64,000 bases of DNA from Flaviramulus multivorans (GCF_021728415.1 NZ_JAKKDV010000003.1:1-64000), one strand, 5' to 3'. Shown: positions 34,930 to 44,383, numbered from the stretch's first letter. A program made the numbers and translations. The notes: a model not told the origin generated them from the letters alone.

Positions 34930-35274
34930 CTACTTTCTTTTATTTAACACCAATTGTATTTTACCAAAAAAATCATATTCTACAACCAGATTATTGGCCG
35001 TCAACTCTTTAATATAAACAGAACCATCCTCATCTAAAAATATAGAATCACCTTCAATTCGCCATGCAAAAACTTGATTCACCTCAAAATCCGAAATCAA
35101 ATAAAGTGAATCTAATTTAAATTCCACAAACTCCTTTTCTAGCAATTCTACTTCCCCCGTTTCAAAATCAGTTGAAGATACAACATCCCAAATTCCCAAA
35201 AAGTCATCTTTTTTATGATTTTGATTACAACTCAATATTATTGAAGTCAACAAAATAAAGATTATTTGTTTCAT
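34930..35274 (-). CDS. Small lipoprotein, lipocalin-like
   Basis: The 114-aa protein has a short lipoprotein signal with lipobox IILSC (Cys about residue 16) followed by NQN. The mature part begins FLGIWDVVSS, the usual opening of lipocalin-like domains, then alternates short beta strands (FVEFKLDSLYLISDF, VFAWRIEGDSIFLDEDGS). It likely sits in the outer or inner membrane and binds a hydrophobic ligand; neither is shown. It is isolated, between gcvT and the CBU_0592-like gene. Confidence 0.8.
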   Translation of the reverse strand: MKQIIFILLTSIILSCNQNHKKDDFLGIWDVVSSTDFETGEVELLEKEFVEFKLDSLYLISDFEVNQVFAWRIEGDSIFLDEDGSVYIKELTANNLVVEYDFFGKIQLVLNKRK

Positions 35275-35329
35275 TTTAATTGTAGTTAATGCTATGATAT
35301 GACCTTTTTTAAATGCTCATGTCCGGAGT

Positions 35330-35349
35330 TACTGAAACAAGTTCAGCAC
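35330..35349. repeat. Dispersed palindrome, intergenic copy
   Basis: TACTGAAACAAGTTCAGCAC here is identical over 20 bases to 17031-17050 in rnpB. It lies in the 142-bp gap between the small lipoprotein and the CBU_0592-like gene. This is the usual location for dispersed palindromic repeats. Confidence 0.7.
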
Positions 35350-35416
35350 AAGTAAACGAAGTTATCTTTTTTTTCTAACAAAGTCAAATTTGATTAAAAG
35401 AAAAAACGTTCTTAAT

Positions 35417-35656
35417 TTAATGATTCTTTTTATAATTAAAAAGGGCATATAAAGACACCAAAGCCCAAACTGCTTCTAGTATTATAAAAGGCCAATAGTT
35501 TATAAGAATAGAGGCTAAACATGCCATAGAAGCCCCAACAAGATTAAGTAAAATAAATGCTATATGTGTATTGGAGATTTTACCAATAACATTTAAAAAA
35601 TATGCCAATAGTATTTGAAATACACCTATAAATCCTATCCAGTCTATTAATGTCAT
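35417..35656 (-). CDS. CBU_0592-like small membrane protein
   Basis: The 79-aa protein is almost wholly hydrophobic, with three membrane segments (about residues 5-25, 31-52 and 54-72). It has the pattern WIGFIGVFQILLAYFLNVIG at the start and EAVWALVSLYALF near the end. This matches the CBU_0592 family of small membrane proteins with no known function. It follows thrC by 52 bases on the same strand and may be read through from the thr operon. Confidence 0.75.
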   Translation of the reverse strand: MTLIDWIGFIGVFQILLAYFLNVIGKISNTHIAFILLNLVGASMACLASILINYWPFIILEAVWALVSLYALFNYKKNH

Positions 35657-35708
35657 TATAGTACGTGTTTTTTAAAGTTGATTCCACATCAAATTAGAAA
35701 TGGTAATA

Positions 35709-37001
35709 TTAACTTAATAAAAACTCTTTCAATTCATCATAAGTAGAAATAACGGTTGATTCTTTTTCTTTACCCATAACCGATTGGATTTGTTTTGGTA
35801 ATACTTGTTCCTCCTTTATTACTTCTTCAACGACATCTAAAAACTTGGTTGGATGCGCTGTTTCTAAAAACACGCAATGTGCATCGGGATTATCTTTTAA
35901 ATATGTCTTACATCCTAAATAACCAACGGCACCGTGAGGATCTGCTACATAATTAAAATTGTTATAAATTTCTAACATGGCATCTTTGGTTTCGTTATCT
36001 GTAAAACTATATGAGGAGAGATTATTCTTTAAAGCTTTGAAATCATTTTTATAAATTTCCTGAACGCGAATAAAATTACTTGGTGCACCAACGTCCATAG
36101 CATTACTTATGGTTTGTACCGAAGGTTTCGGCTCGTAAAGCTTCGAAATTAAATACCTTGTTACTACATTGTTGGCATTATTTGATGCTACAAAATGTTT
36201 TATTGGCAATCCTAATTGTTGCGCCATAATTCCCGCACAAATGTTACCAAAATTACCACTAGGGACTGAAAACACAATATTTTTATGTTGATTATGTAAT
36301 TGTTTGTATGCAAATATAAAATAGAATAATTGCGGTAACCATCGTGCTACATTAATTGAATTTGCCGAAGTTAATTGCATTTTACTAATTAAGCTTTCGT
36401 CTAAAAAAGCTTTTTTTACCATGGCTTGACAATCATCGAATGTACCATTAACTTCTAAGGCTCTTATATTTTCACCAAGTGTTGTAAGCTGTTTTTCTTG
36501 AATATCGCTTACTTTTCCGCTAGGGTAAAGTATCACCACATTAACACCCTTAACACCTAAAAAACCATTAGCAACGGCGCCACCCGTATCACCTGAAGTA
36601 GCTACAAGTACTGTAACCTCATTACTATTGTTTTCATTGAAATACCCCAAACAACGCGCCATAAAGCGAGCGCCAACGTCTTTAAATGCCATAGTTGGTC
36701 CGTGAAAAAGCTCTAAAGTTGAAATATTGTCATTTAATTTGACGACAGGAAAATCAAAAGATAAAGTTTCTTCAACAATCGTTTTTAATGTATCCTCGGG
36801 GATTTCAGGTGAAACGAATTGATTAATGGCTTGAAAAGCAATTTCTGCATAAGATAAATTATCAATATTATCCCAAAACGTTTGAGGTAAAGGTGTTATT
36901 GATTCAGGAAAATACAAGCCTTTGTCTGGTGCTAATCCTTTTATAACAGCATCTTTAAATGATGTAATGGGAGCTTTATGATTTAATGAGTAATAGTTCA
37001 T
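35709..37001 (-). CDS. thrC: Threonine synthase
   Basis: The 430-aa PLP enzyme converts O-phosphohomoserine to threonine. The family opening MNYYSLNHKAP with APDKGLYFPE, the PLP-lysine segment FHGPTMAFKDVGARF (about residues 95-109) and ATSGDTGGAVANGFLG are all present. Length matches the long threonine synthases. Its ATG shares one base with the thrB stop (TAATG). It is the last gene of thrABC. Confidence 0.97.
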   Translation of the reverse strand: MNYYSLNHKAPITSFKDAVIKGLAPDKGLYFPESITPLPQTFWDNIDNLSYAEIAFQAINQFVSPEIPEDTLKTIVEETLSFDFPVVKLNDNISTLELFHGPTMAFKDVGARFMARCLGYFNENNSNEVTVLVATSGDTGGAVANGFLGVKGVNVVILYPSGKVSDIQEKQLTTLGENIRALEVNGTFDDCQAMVKKAFLDESLISKMQLTSANSINVARWLPQLFYFIFAYKQLHNQHKNIVFSVPSGNFGNICAGIMAQQLGLPIKHFVASNNANNVVTRYLISKLYEPKPSVQTISNAMDVGAPSNFIRVQEIYKNDFKALKNNLSSYSFTDNETKDAMLEIYNNFNYVADPHGAVGYLGCKTYLKDNPDAHCVFLETAHPTKFLDVVEEVIKEEQVLPKQIQSVMGKEKESTVISTYDELKEFLLS

Positions 37002-37930
37002 TATTTTAAATTCAAAATTTTAATACCTTCATTGTTAATTTTTGAAACATGGATATCAAAAGTAATTTCTGTTTTAGAGTATACATTTTTAATTGCTTCT
37101 TTCACATTCATTGCATTAACTAATCCCTTGCTTAATGAAAATATTGAAGGCCCAGAACCAGAAATTCCAGCTCCTAAAGCGCCAGCTTTTATTGCTTCGG
37201 TTTTGACGTCATCAAAATGAGGAATAAGTTTGCTTCTGTAGGGTTCTACAACCACATCATTTAAAGAATTTCCAATTAATTCGTAATCATTTGTATGTAA
37301 AGCGTGTATTAAACTCCCAAAATTTGCCCATTGTGTTATGGCCTTACTTAAAGGTATTTCATTAGGTAAAATGGCACGAGCCTCCGATGTTTTTATTTCA
37401 ATTTGAGGATGAATAATAGTAGCGTATAAATTATTTGGTGAAGGAATATTCAAAATTTCTAACGGAGAAATACTTTTCACTAAAGTAAAACCACCAAAAA
37501 TGGCAGGAGCAAGGTTATCAGCATGTTCGCATTTGCTAGCCAATGCTTCTCCTTTTATGGCAAATTGGGTCAATTGTGTTCTATTAAAAGGTCTTCCTAA
37601 AAGTTCATTCATTCCAAAAACACTACCCACAGCACTGGCAGCACTACTACCAATTCCGCTACCTGGTTTTATGTTTTTATATATTTCAATTTCGAAACCA
37701 AAATCTACGTCTAATTTATCATACATTGCCAATGCAGATACACCAGCAACGTTCGATACAGTTTCATAAGGCAAATCAAAACCTTCAATTTTAGTAATAT
37801 GAATACCTTTTTTGCCAGATTTTCTAATTACCATGTTATCACCAACACTGTCTAAGCAAAACCCTAGTACATCAAATCCGCAGGATACATTTGCTACGGT
37901 AGCTGGAGAAAATATTTTTATTTCGTTCAT
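37001..37930 (-). CDS. thrB: Homoserine kinase
   Basis: The 309-aa GHMP kinase phosphorylates homoserine. The ATP-binding motif PGSGIGSSAASAVG lies at about residues 88-101, and the C-terminal GAGISGSGPSIFSL at about 246-259. The opening KIFSPATVANVSCGFDVLG is characteristic. It starts 3 bases after thrA and overlaps thrC by one base, so the pathway proteins are made from one transcript in equal order. Confidence 0.97.
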   Translation of the reverse strand: MNEIKIFSPATVANVSCGFDVLGFCLDSVGDNMVIRKSGKKGIHITKIEGFDLPYETVSNVAGVSALAMYDKLDVDFGFEIEIYKNIKPGSGIGSSAASAVGSVFGMNELLGRPFNRTQLTQFAIKGEALASKCEHADNLAPAIFGGFTLVKSISPLEILNIPSPNNLYATIIHPQIEIKTSEARAILPNEIPLSKAITQWANFGSLIHALHTNDYELIGNSLNDVVVEPYRSKLIPHFDDVKTEAIKAGALGAGISGSGPSIFSLSKGLVNAMNVKEAIKNVYSKTEITFDIHVSKINNEGIKILNLK

Positions 37931-37933
37931 TAT

Positions 37934-40378
37934 TTAATCGTTTCCAATTCTTATAATATCTGCAAATAAACCTGAAGCTGTAACATCGGCTCCTGCTCCA
38001 GCACCTTTAATAATCATAGGTTGCTCAGGGTATCGTTTGGTATAGAACATCACAATATTATCTTTCCCTTCTAAATTATAAAATGGGTGACCTATTGGAA
38101 TTTCTTGCAAGCCCACACTTGCTTTACCATTATTAAATTGAGCCACATATTTTAACTGACAATTTTTGGCTTTTGCAGACGCATATAACTGTTGATAATG
38201 TGCTTCATCTTTTATCAAAGTTTTGTAAAAATCATCAACGGAACCACTTTCAAGTCCTGATTTTGATAAAAATGGTGTGTTTTCAATGTCTTCTAAATTC
38301 ATTTCAACACCACTTTCACGAGCAAGAATTAATATTTTTCTAGCTACATCAACACCGCTCAAATCAATTCTAGGGTCAGGTTCAGTATAACCTTCAGCGG
38401 CAGCTTGTTTAACTACATCATAAAACTTTGTTGAATCATTAAAATTATTGAAAACAAAATTCAGACTTCCTGACAAAACTGCATGAATTGAAGTGATTTT
38501 ATCTCCAGATGCAATTAAGTTATTGAGTGTATCAATAATTGGTAAACCTGCTCCAACATTAGTTTCAAACAAAAATGGTGCGTTATATTTTAAAGATAAC
38601 CGTTTTAATAATTTGTAATTTTCTAAATCACTAGAGCACGCTATTTTATTACAAGCAACAACGCCAATACTTTGTCTTAAATATTTTTCATAGAGGGTTG
38701 CTACTTCGTTATTAGCTGTAACATCAACAAATATACTATTACGTAAGTTTAACTTTTTAGTGCTTTCAAAAAAGCCGTTTAGTGATGCTTTTTCACCTTC
38801 TGCCAATTGCTCTTTCCAAGTATTTAAATCAATACCATCTTCATCAAAAATCATCTTCCTGGAGTTTGATAAGCCGGCAATTCGCATGTTAATTTTAAGG
38901 TTGTCTTTTAAATATTTGCGTTGTTGTTTAATTTGATCAACAAGTTTTTCTCCTACATTACCTACACCAGTAATAAACACATTAAGCTGTTTTGTTTTGG
39001 CTTCAAAAAACTGCTCATGTAATGAGTTGAGTGCTTTTTTTACATCTGTTTTGGCAATAACTGCCGAAATGTTTTTTTCAGAAGCTCCTTGAGCAATCGC
39101 CCTAATGTTAATATTGTTTTTTCCGAGCGTACTAAACATTTTACCGCTAATACCTTGGTGGCTTTTCATGTTATCACCAACTAAAGCAATGATAGAAAGC
39201 TCTTTTTCTACTATGATTGGATCTATTTTGTGTAAAGCAATTTCGTTTTCAAAAGTAGCGTCAATAGTCGTTTTTGCAATTTCGGCATCGTTTTCATCAA
39301 TACCCAAACAAATTGAATGCTCTGAAGACGCTTGAGTAATTAGAATCACATTGATTTTTTCTTGTGATAAGGTTTCAAACAAACGTTTAGAAAACCCTGG
39401 AATGCCAACCATTCCACTACCTTGTAATGTTAACAAAGCAATGTTTTCAATATTACTAATTCCTCTTACGGTATAATTTCCGTTAGCTACATCATTCGAA
39501 ATTATAGTTCCTACGGCATGAGGTTCTAAGGTGTTTTTTATATGAATTGGGATATTTAAATCTAATACTGGCTGAACTGTTGGAGGATATAAAACTTTAG
39601 CACCAAAATGCGACAACTCCATGGCTTCTTGATATGAAATTTTTTCGATAGGGTAGGCCTGTTTTACTAATTTCGGATTTGTGGTAAACATACCACTTAC
39701 GTCTGTCCAAATTTCTAACTGTTCAACCTTTAATGCAGCAGCAACAATTGCCGCTGTAAAGTCTGATCCGCCACGACCTAATGTGGTTTCTTCACCTAAT
39801 TTAGATTTAGAAATAAATCCTGGTAAAATGGTTATACGTTGAGTAGCAGATTTAAAATAATCCTGAATACTTTTATTTGTTATGCTGCTATAAACCTCAG
39901 CTTTGGTGAAGTTTGAATTTGTTGTTATTAAATCTTGAGAGTTTTTGTGCTCAACTGATAACGCTCTGTTTTTCATAGTTTCAGCTATGATAAAAGAAGA
40001 TAGTTTTTCACCAAAACTTACTAATTTATCAGATGTTTTAGGTGATAATTCATTTATTAAGAAAATACCGTCTAATAGACTTTTAAGAGCATTTAATTTA
40101 ATATCTACTGACTCTACAATTGGTGAACTTTTATCGAGATTTAATTCGTTAATGATATTAAAATGGATGTCTTTTATGGTGTTAAAAGTCTCTATGTAAC
40201 CATTGTCTTTATTTTGTGCTTGTCTTCCAGCAAGCAACAGTTTATCTGTGATTCCACCAACTGCAGAAACTATGCAGACAACCGTATCTTTTTTAGAATA
40301 ATTTTCTAAAATATTGATGACATTATTTATGTTTTTTGACGAACCTACAGAAGTTCCTCCAAATTTTAAAACTTTCAT
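37934..40378 (-). CDS. thrA: Bifunctional aspartate kinase/homoserine dehydrogenase I
   Basis: The 814-aa fusion catalyses the first and third steps of threonine synthesis. The kinase half opens with MKVLKFGGTSVGSS and has TLGRGGSDFTAAI (about 208-220). Two ACT regulatory domains lie at about 310-460. The dehydrogenase half begins at VFITGVGNVGEKLV (about 467-480) and has the PDPRIDLSGVDVARK motif. Threonine feedback on the ACT domains is expected from the family. A Thr-rich leader ORF lies 82 bases upstream and probably adjusts expression to threonine supply. Confidence 0.97.
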   Translation of the reverse strand: MKVLKFGGTSVGSSKNINNVINILENYSKKDTVVCIVSAVGGITDKLLLAGRQAQNKDNGYIETFNTIKDIHFNIINELNLDKSSPIVESVDIKLNALKSLLDGIFLINELSPKTSDKLVSFGEKLSSFIIAETMKNRALSVEHKNSQDLITTNSNFTKAEVYSSITNKSIQDYFKSATQRITILPGFISKSKLGEETTLGRGGSDFTAAIVAAALKVEQLEIWTDVSGMFTTNPKLVKQAYPIEKISYQEAMELSHFGAKVLYPPTVQPVLDLNIPIHIKNTLEPHAVGTIISNDVANGNYTVRGISNIENIALLTLQGSGMVGIPGFSKRLFETLSQEKINVILITQASSEHSICLGIDENDAEIAKTTIDATFENEIALHKIDPIIVEKELSIIALVGDNMKSHQGISGKMFSTLGKNNINIRAIAQGASEKNISAVIAKTDVKKALNSLHEQFFEAKTKQLNVFITGVGNVGEKLVDQIKQQRKYLKDNLKINMRIAGLSNSRKMIFDEDGIDLNTWKEQLAEGEKASLNGFFESTKKLNLRNSIFVDVTANNEVATLYEKYLRQSIGVVACNKIACSSDLENYKLLKRLSLKYNAPFLFETNVGAGLPIIDTLNNLIASGDKITSIHAVLSGSLNFVFNNFNDSTKFYDVVKQAAAEGYTEPDPRIDLSGVDVARKILILARESGVEMNLEDIENTPFLSKSGLESGSVDDFYKTLIKDEAHYQQLYASAKAKNCQLKYVAQFNNGKASVGLQEIPIGHPFYNLEGKDNIVMFYTKRYPEQPMIIKGAGAGADVTASGLFADIIRIGND

Positions 40379-40418
40379 GTTTTAATATATTGATAATTAA
40401 AAATAATACTTGAAACAC

Positions 40419-40480
40419 TGTAATTTAAAAAATTACAAAAATAGCCTGAAGAATATATAACTAGCAACCCCAAAGGGTTG
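40419..40480 (-). promoter_or_regulatory. Candidate attenuator hairpins between the Thr-rich leader and thrA
   Basis: CAACCC (40465-40470 and pairing 40475-40480) forms a GC-rich hairpin made of the last Thr codons and the leader end. A second hairpin, TGTAATTT (40419-40426) with AAATTACA (40430-40437), lies between leader and thrA. It is not followed by a clear T-run, so a classical terminator is not proven; translational control is also possible. Confidence 0.5.
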
Positions 40481-40568
40481 TAGTATTTGTATAAGTAGCA
40501 AAAATAGAAGGTGTTCCTTTTAATGAAAAAGAAGTAAGAACAGTTGTATTTTGGCTTGAATGATTCAT
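40461..40568 (-). CDS. Threonine-rich leader peptide of the thr operon
   Basis: ATG at 40568 opens 35 codons ending at TAG (40461-40463), 82 bases before thrA. Nine of the 35 residues are threonine, and five of them fall in the last part (ATYTNTTTLWGC). The first half also has NTTVLT. The last Thr codons overlap a CAACCC/GGGTTG hairpin. This is the layout of an amino-acid leader peptide, where scarce charged tRNA-Thr stalls the ribosome and changes the RNA fold. It is much shorter than a normal gene and has no signal peptide. It should be transcribed from the TACTTTTG element at 40590-40597. The identification is inference from composition and position. Confidence 0.75.
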   Translation of the reverse strand: MNHSSQNTTVLTSFSLKGTPSIFATYTNTTTLWGC

Positions 40569-40589
40569 TATACTTAATATAATACTAGC

Positions 40590-40597
40590 CAAAAGTA
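40590..40597 (-). promoter_or_regulatory. -7 promoter element for the thr leader and thrABC
   Basis: On the minus strand TACTTTTG is an exact TAnnTTTG match, ending 21 bases before the leader ATG at 40568. The remaining 40600-40860 holds no gene that I can see. Confidence 0.5.
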
Positions 40598-40867
40598 TCA
40601 CATTTAGCTTAATAAAAAAACTAATTAATTTTTTTTGCGGTATTCTTATTATCAGTCAAGTTTAATTTAAGAAAATTCGGTTTTTAAAATAAGCATTAAA
40701 AAATCTTTAATATAGTTCTGTTGAGAGCATTATCACTTCTAAGTTGTTTAACAACAAAAATTCAATTATTAACGTTAAAATTATAGAACTGAATGAAGTA
40801 ATTTCAAGCTAAATATCGTTTAAATACATATTTTTACGATAAAATGTAATTTGTATGCAATTTTTCT

Positions 40868-40875
40868 TATATTTG
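40868..40875 (+). promoter_or_regulatory. -7 promoter element for the T9SS cargo gene
   Basis: TATATTTG is an exact match ending 28 bases before the ATG at 40904. A TTG lies at 40851-40853, 14 bases upstream, which is closer than usual. Confidence 0.5.
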
Positions 40876-40903
40876 CAGAGTTAATCCATTAAAACCCTTT
40901 AAC

Positions 40904-41551
40904 ATGTATCCCCAAATACACTCAAAGTCATACTTAACCTTAGTCTGTTTATTTTTAGTTGTGCTATGTCAAGCGCAAGAACCCACGAATCCTTTAAAGG
41001 AAAAACTTAATTTGCAACTACATATTGTAGGTAGTGCTGGTTTGAATGATGTAACAAACGAGATTGATATGAGGGGTGAAGTTACCAATCTTGATAGCAA
41101 TGATATTATTGAAAGAGGGTTTGTTTATAGTACTACTGAAAATCTTCCAACAATAAACGACACTAAAATTATCAATGAAAGCAATGAGAGAATTTTCAAA
41201 AGTAAATTAACGGATTTATTACAAAATACCTTTTATAATATAAGACCATACATAATTAACAAAAATGGGGTGGTTTATGGTAGTTTAAATATTATTGATA
41301 CAAGCTCTCAACCAAGTATTGATGTTACTTTAAATACTAAACTAAAAACTTATCCAAACCCTTCTACAAATTATATTAGTCTTGCCGGACTAATGGAAAC
41401 CAAAAATTATATTATTTATAATATGAAAGGAAAAGAACTAACTAGAGGTCAAATATCTTTTAACAATAAAATTGATATTAGGTTTTTAGAAAAAGGGCTA
41501 TACCTTTTAAAATTAGAAGACGTTGAAATAATTAAGTTTATTAAAAATTAA
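40904..41551 (+). CDS. Secreted protein with T9SS type A sorting domain
   Basis: The 215-aa protein has a signal peptide (YLTLVCLFLVVLCQAQ). A central beta domain of about 100 residues reads like a fibronectin/Ig-type module (IERGFVYSTTENLPTINDTK, NTFYNIRPYIINKNGVVYGS). The last 70 residues form a type A sorting domain: LKTYPNPSTNYISL, then MKGKELTRGQISF, and the final GLYLLKLEDVEIIKFIKN. Type IX secretion should remove this tail and attach or release the protein at the cell surface. Function beyond that is unknown. Confidence 0.88.
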   Translation: MYPQIHSKSYLTLVCLFLVVLCQAQEPTNPLKEKLNLQLHIVGSAGLNDVTNEIDMRGEVTNLDSNDIIERGFVYSTTENLPTINDTKIINESNERIFKSKLTDLLQNTFYNIRPYIINKNGVVYGSLNIIDTSSQPSIDVTLNTKLKTYPNPSTNYISLAGLMETKNYIIYNMKGKELTRGQISFNNKIDIRFLEKGLYLLKLEDVEIIKFIKN

Positions 41552-41701
41552 GTAAAGCTTCTTTATATACCTTAACTTTTAAAGAATATAAGAATCCTTG
41601 ACCTATTTTGTGTTGAGGATTTTTTCATTTATATAATTGTTGTTTGATTTAAAATTTAAAAATGCGTAATATTAATGACGATTAAAAAACATCTAAATTT
41701 C

Positions 41702-43240
41702 ATGAAAATTTTTTCAAAAGAGCAAATTTATGAAGGCGATAAATTAACCGCCGAACGCCAAAATATTTCTTCTACAGATTTAATGGAACGGGCAGGAACG
41801 CAAATTTTTAATTGGATGCATATGCGTATGCAAGGAGCACAAGTTCCTATTCATATTTTTTGTGGAATAGGTAATAATGGAGGTGATGGTTTGGTTTTGG
41901 CAAGACATTTAATTTTAGATGGATATAATGTTAACACGTATGTTGTTAATTGCAGTGAGAAGCGTTCAAAAGACTTTTTGGTTAATTATGATCGTATCAA
42001 GAATGTAACTAAAAAGTGGCCAATCCTATTAAAATGTGAAGAAGATTTCCCTGAAATTAATCCAGAAGATATTATTGTTGATGCTGTATTTGGGATAGGT
42101 CTAAATAGACCTGTTGATGAGTGGGTTAAAAACTTATTTATGCATTTTAGAGCTAGTAGAGCCTTTACTTTAGCAATCGATATTCCATCTGGTTTGCTAA
42201 CAGATAAAGTAATTGAAGATGAAAATGCTGTAGTTTGGGCAGGTTACACTTTAAGTTTTGCATCTCCAAAATTGGTATTCTTTTTACCTGAAACTGCAAA
42301 ATATACTGTGCAATGGGAAGTTTTAGATATTGGCTTAGACCAAGAGTTTTTGCATACAACTCAAACAGAAGCTGAATTAATTGGAAAGTTTGAAGTATTA
42401 CCAAATTACATTCCAAGAGAAAAGTTCGCAAATAAAGGTCAATTTGGTCACTCGCTAATAATTGGTGGGACGTATGGAAAAATAGGTGCCGTTACTTTAT
42501 CCAGCAGAGCGGCTTTATCTGCGGGAGCAGGTTTGGTAACAGCTTACATTCCTAAATGCGGTTATACAGTATTGCAATCGTCACTTCCAGAAGCTATGGT
42601 AATTACTGATGTTGATGAAGAGCGTATAACCTCAATTGATTTTGATTTAGAGCCTACGGTAATTGGTATTGGAATGGGTGTAGGAACTCATTCAAAAACT
42701 GTAAGTGCCTTTGAAGTTTTTTTAAAAACTAATAAGGTGCCATTAGTGATTGATGCAGATGGGATTAATATCCTTTCTAAAAAGAAGACATTGTTAAAGC
42801 TGTTGCCTCCTCAAACAGTGATAACTCCACATCCAAAAGAACTGGAGCGTTTAATTGGAGCATGGAGTAATGATTTCGATAAATTAAAAAAAGCTAAAGC
42901 ATTTTCAAAAAAGTACGATGTTATTTTGCTTATAAAAGGAGCACACACCATAACGATTTATGATGACAAACTTTACGTAAATACAACTGGTAACCCAGGA
43001 TTAGCAACTGCAGGTAGTGGTGACGTATTAACGGGTATTATAACAGGATTAATATCTCAAGGGTATAACCCCGTAGTAGCTAGTATTATTGGTGTGTATT
43101 TACATGGAAAATCTGCTGACATTGCTGTTGAAGATTTGGGATATCAAAGTTTAATTGCCAGCCATGTGATAGAGTATTTAGGGGAAGCCTACTTAGATTT
43201 ATTTAAACAACCAGAACCTGTTCAACAAGCAGACCCCTGA
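41702..43240 (+). CDS. nnr: Bifunctional NAD(P)H-hydrate repair enzyme (epimerase and dehydratase)
   Basis: The 512-aa fusion repairs hydrated NADH and NADPH. The N-terminal epimerase half has LMERAGTQIFNWM, GIGNNGGDGLVLARHL (about residues 55-70) and DIPSGLL. The C-terminal ADP/ATP-dependent dehydratase half has GTYGKIGAVTLSSRAAL, VIDADGIN, TPHPKELERL and the closing NPGLATAGSGDVLTGII. I start at 41702 (MKIFSKEQIYEGD) rather than 41675, because the extra residues do not belong to the family start. A terminator follows. Confidence 0.96.
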   Translation: MKIFSKEQIYEGDKLTAERQNISSTDLMERAGTQIFNWMHMRMQGAQVPIHIFCGIGNNGGDGLVLARHLILDGYNVNTYVVNCSEKRSKDFLVNYDRIKNVTKKWPILLKCEEDFPEINPEDIIVDAVFGIGLNRPVDEWVKNLFMHFRASRAFTLAIDIPSGLLTDKVIEDENAVVWAGYTLSFASPKLVFFLPETAKYTVQWEVLDIGLDQEFLHTTQTEAELIGKFEVLPNYIPREKFANKGQFGHSLIIGGTYGKIGAVTLSSRAALSAGAGLVTAYIPKCGYTVLQSSLPEAMVITDVDEERITSIDFDLEPTVIGIGMGVGTHSKTVSAFEVFLKTNKVPLVIDADGINILSKKKTLLKLLPPQTVITPHPKELERLIGAWSNDFDKLKKAKAFSKKYDVILLIKGAHTITIYDDKLYVNTTGNPGLATAGSGDVLTGIITGLISQGYNPVVASIIGVYLHGKSADIAVEDLGYQSLIASHVIEYLGEAYLDLFKQPEPVQQADP

Positions 43241-43260
43241 AGAAAAATCGAACGAATAAA

Positions 43261-43283
43261 AAAAGCCGCAATTTGCGGCTTTT
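43261..43283. terminator. Bidirectional intrinsic terminator between nnr and the TlpA-like gene
   Basis: AAAAGCCGCA (43261-43270) and TGCGGCTTTT (43274-43283) form a 10-bp stem around ATT. A-rich and T-rich flanks are present on both sides, so it serves both convergent genes. Confidence 0.85.
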
Positions 43284-43287
43284 AATT

Positions 43288-44334
43288 TTAAATGTTTAAC
43301 TCTGTGAATAACTTTGTGATAGATTCACTAGATGGTCTAGGTGCATCTGGCGACACTATATTTCCCTCAGGATCTATTAATAAAAACCTAGGTATTCCGT
43401 TAATTTTGTAATCTCTAACAAATTGTGATTGCCAACCTTCAGGAGCAATTATCTGTATGCCTCCTAATTCTTTTTCCTTTATCATGGCTTTCCAACCTTC
43501 TTTTGCTAAAGTAGCAGCTTCTTCTTTGGTTTCTGCTCTGTAACCTCTACCATCATCCACTGAAAGGCTAACAAATTGTATGTTTTTACCATGATAATCT
43601 TTTTCTAATTTTTTCAGCGATGGAATTTCGGCTTTACATGGTCCGCACCAAGTAGCCCACACATCAACATACACATATTTTCCTTTTAAATCAGATAAGG
43701 ATGTTGTACCACCTTTATAATTTTCATAATCTTCAAAACTAGGTGATGGAGACCCTTTTGGTAATTCAGTTTTTAAAATAATAGAACCTGCTAAATAGTT
43801 TTTATAAGAGCCTAACATAGGCTTTAAATTCTTTTTTAAAACGTTGGTAATAGAGGTGTCTATTTGAGAATTTGAAGCATAAAAATCCGATAGTTTTGAT
43901 TCTATATTATTAAGTTCATTTTCTAAGCCTACCATATCTAAATTTCTTAATGCATCTAAATCAAGAAGCTCTTGCTGTAGTAGCCTATTTTTAGCTAAAA
44001 AATCACTGTGTTCTGCGCCAATACCAGTAAATTCGACGCTTTTATCAAATTTTTTAGTGTCTAGAGTAATATTTAAATCGAATCCATTTTTAAGAAAAAC
44101 AGATGTGGCTTCGGTTCCATCGTAAAAAGTATGTACACCAGTTTCAACTTTCAATGTATCGTTGAAAGTGCCATCTTCATTCACTTTAATAGTTTTTGAG
44201 TAGGTGCGTGTACTTATAGTAATAGAGTCACTGTTTTTATTAGTGATCTTTCCAGATAATGAAGCGTAGTCTTTGGGTTCTTCTTTGCAAGCAATTATTG
44301 CAATGGCTAATGATAATATAAGCAGTTTTTTCAT
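43288..44334 (-). CDS. TlpA/AhpC-type thiol-disulfide oxidoreductase lipoprotein
   Basis: The 348-aa protein has a lipoprotein signal with lipobox IAIIAC (Cys about residue 16). A DUF4369-like N-terminal domain (SLSGKITNKNSDSITIS) is followed by helices and a thioredoxin domain with WATWCGPCKAEIPSL (about residues 230-244). The CxxC and the later cis-Pro segment GIPRFLLIDPEG are intact. It should reduce or isomerise disulfides in the periplasm, or act in cytochrome maturation. I start at 44334; the in-frame ATG at 44364 adds ten residues without a family match. Confidence 0.9.
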   Translation of the reverse strand: MKKLLILSLAIAIIACKEEPKDYASLSGKITNKNSDSITISTRTYSKTIKVNEDGTFNDTLKVETGVHTFYDGTEATSVFLKNGFDLNITLDTKKFDKSVEFTGIGAEHSDFLAKNRLLQQELLDLDALRNLDMVGLENELNNIESKLSDFYASNSQIDTSITNVLKKNLKPMLGSYKNYLAGSIILKTELPKGSPSPSFEDYENYKGGTTSLSDLKGKYVYVDVWATWCGPCKAEIPSLKKLEKDYHGKNIQFVSLSVDDGRGYRAETKEEAATLAKEGWKAMIKEKELGGIQIIAPEGWQSQFVRDYKINGIPRFLLIDPEGNIVSPDAPRPSSESITKLFTELNI

Positions 44335-44375
44335 TCGTTTAATTTTTGTAAAAAGGCATTTCATATTTTTATTAT

Positions 44376-44383
44376 CAAAAATA
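44376..44383 (-). promoter_or_regulatory. -7 promoter element for the TlpA-like gene
   Basis: On the minus strand TATTTTTG is an exact match, 41 bases before the ATG at 44334. Confidence 0.45.
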
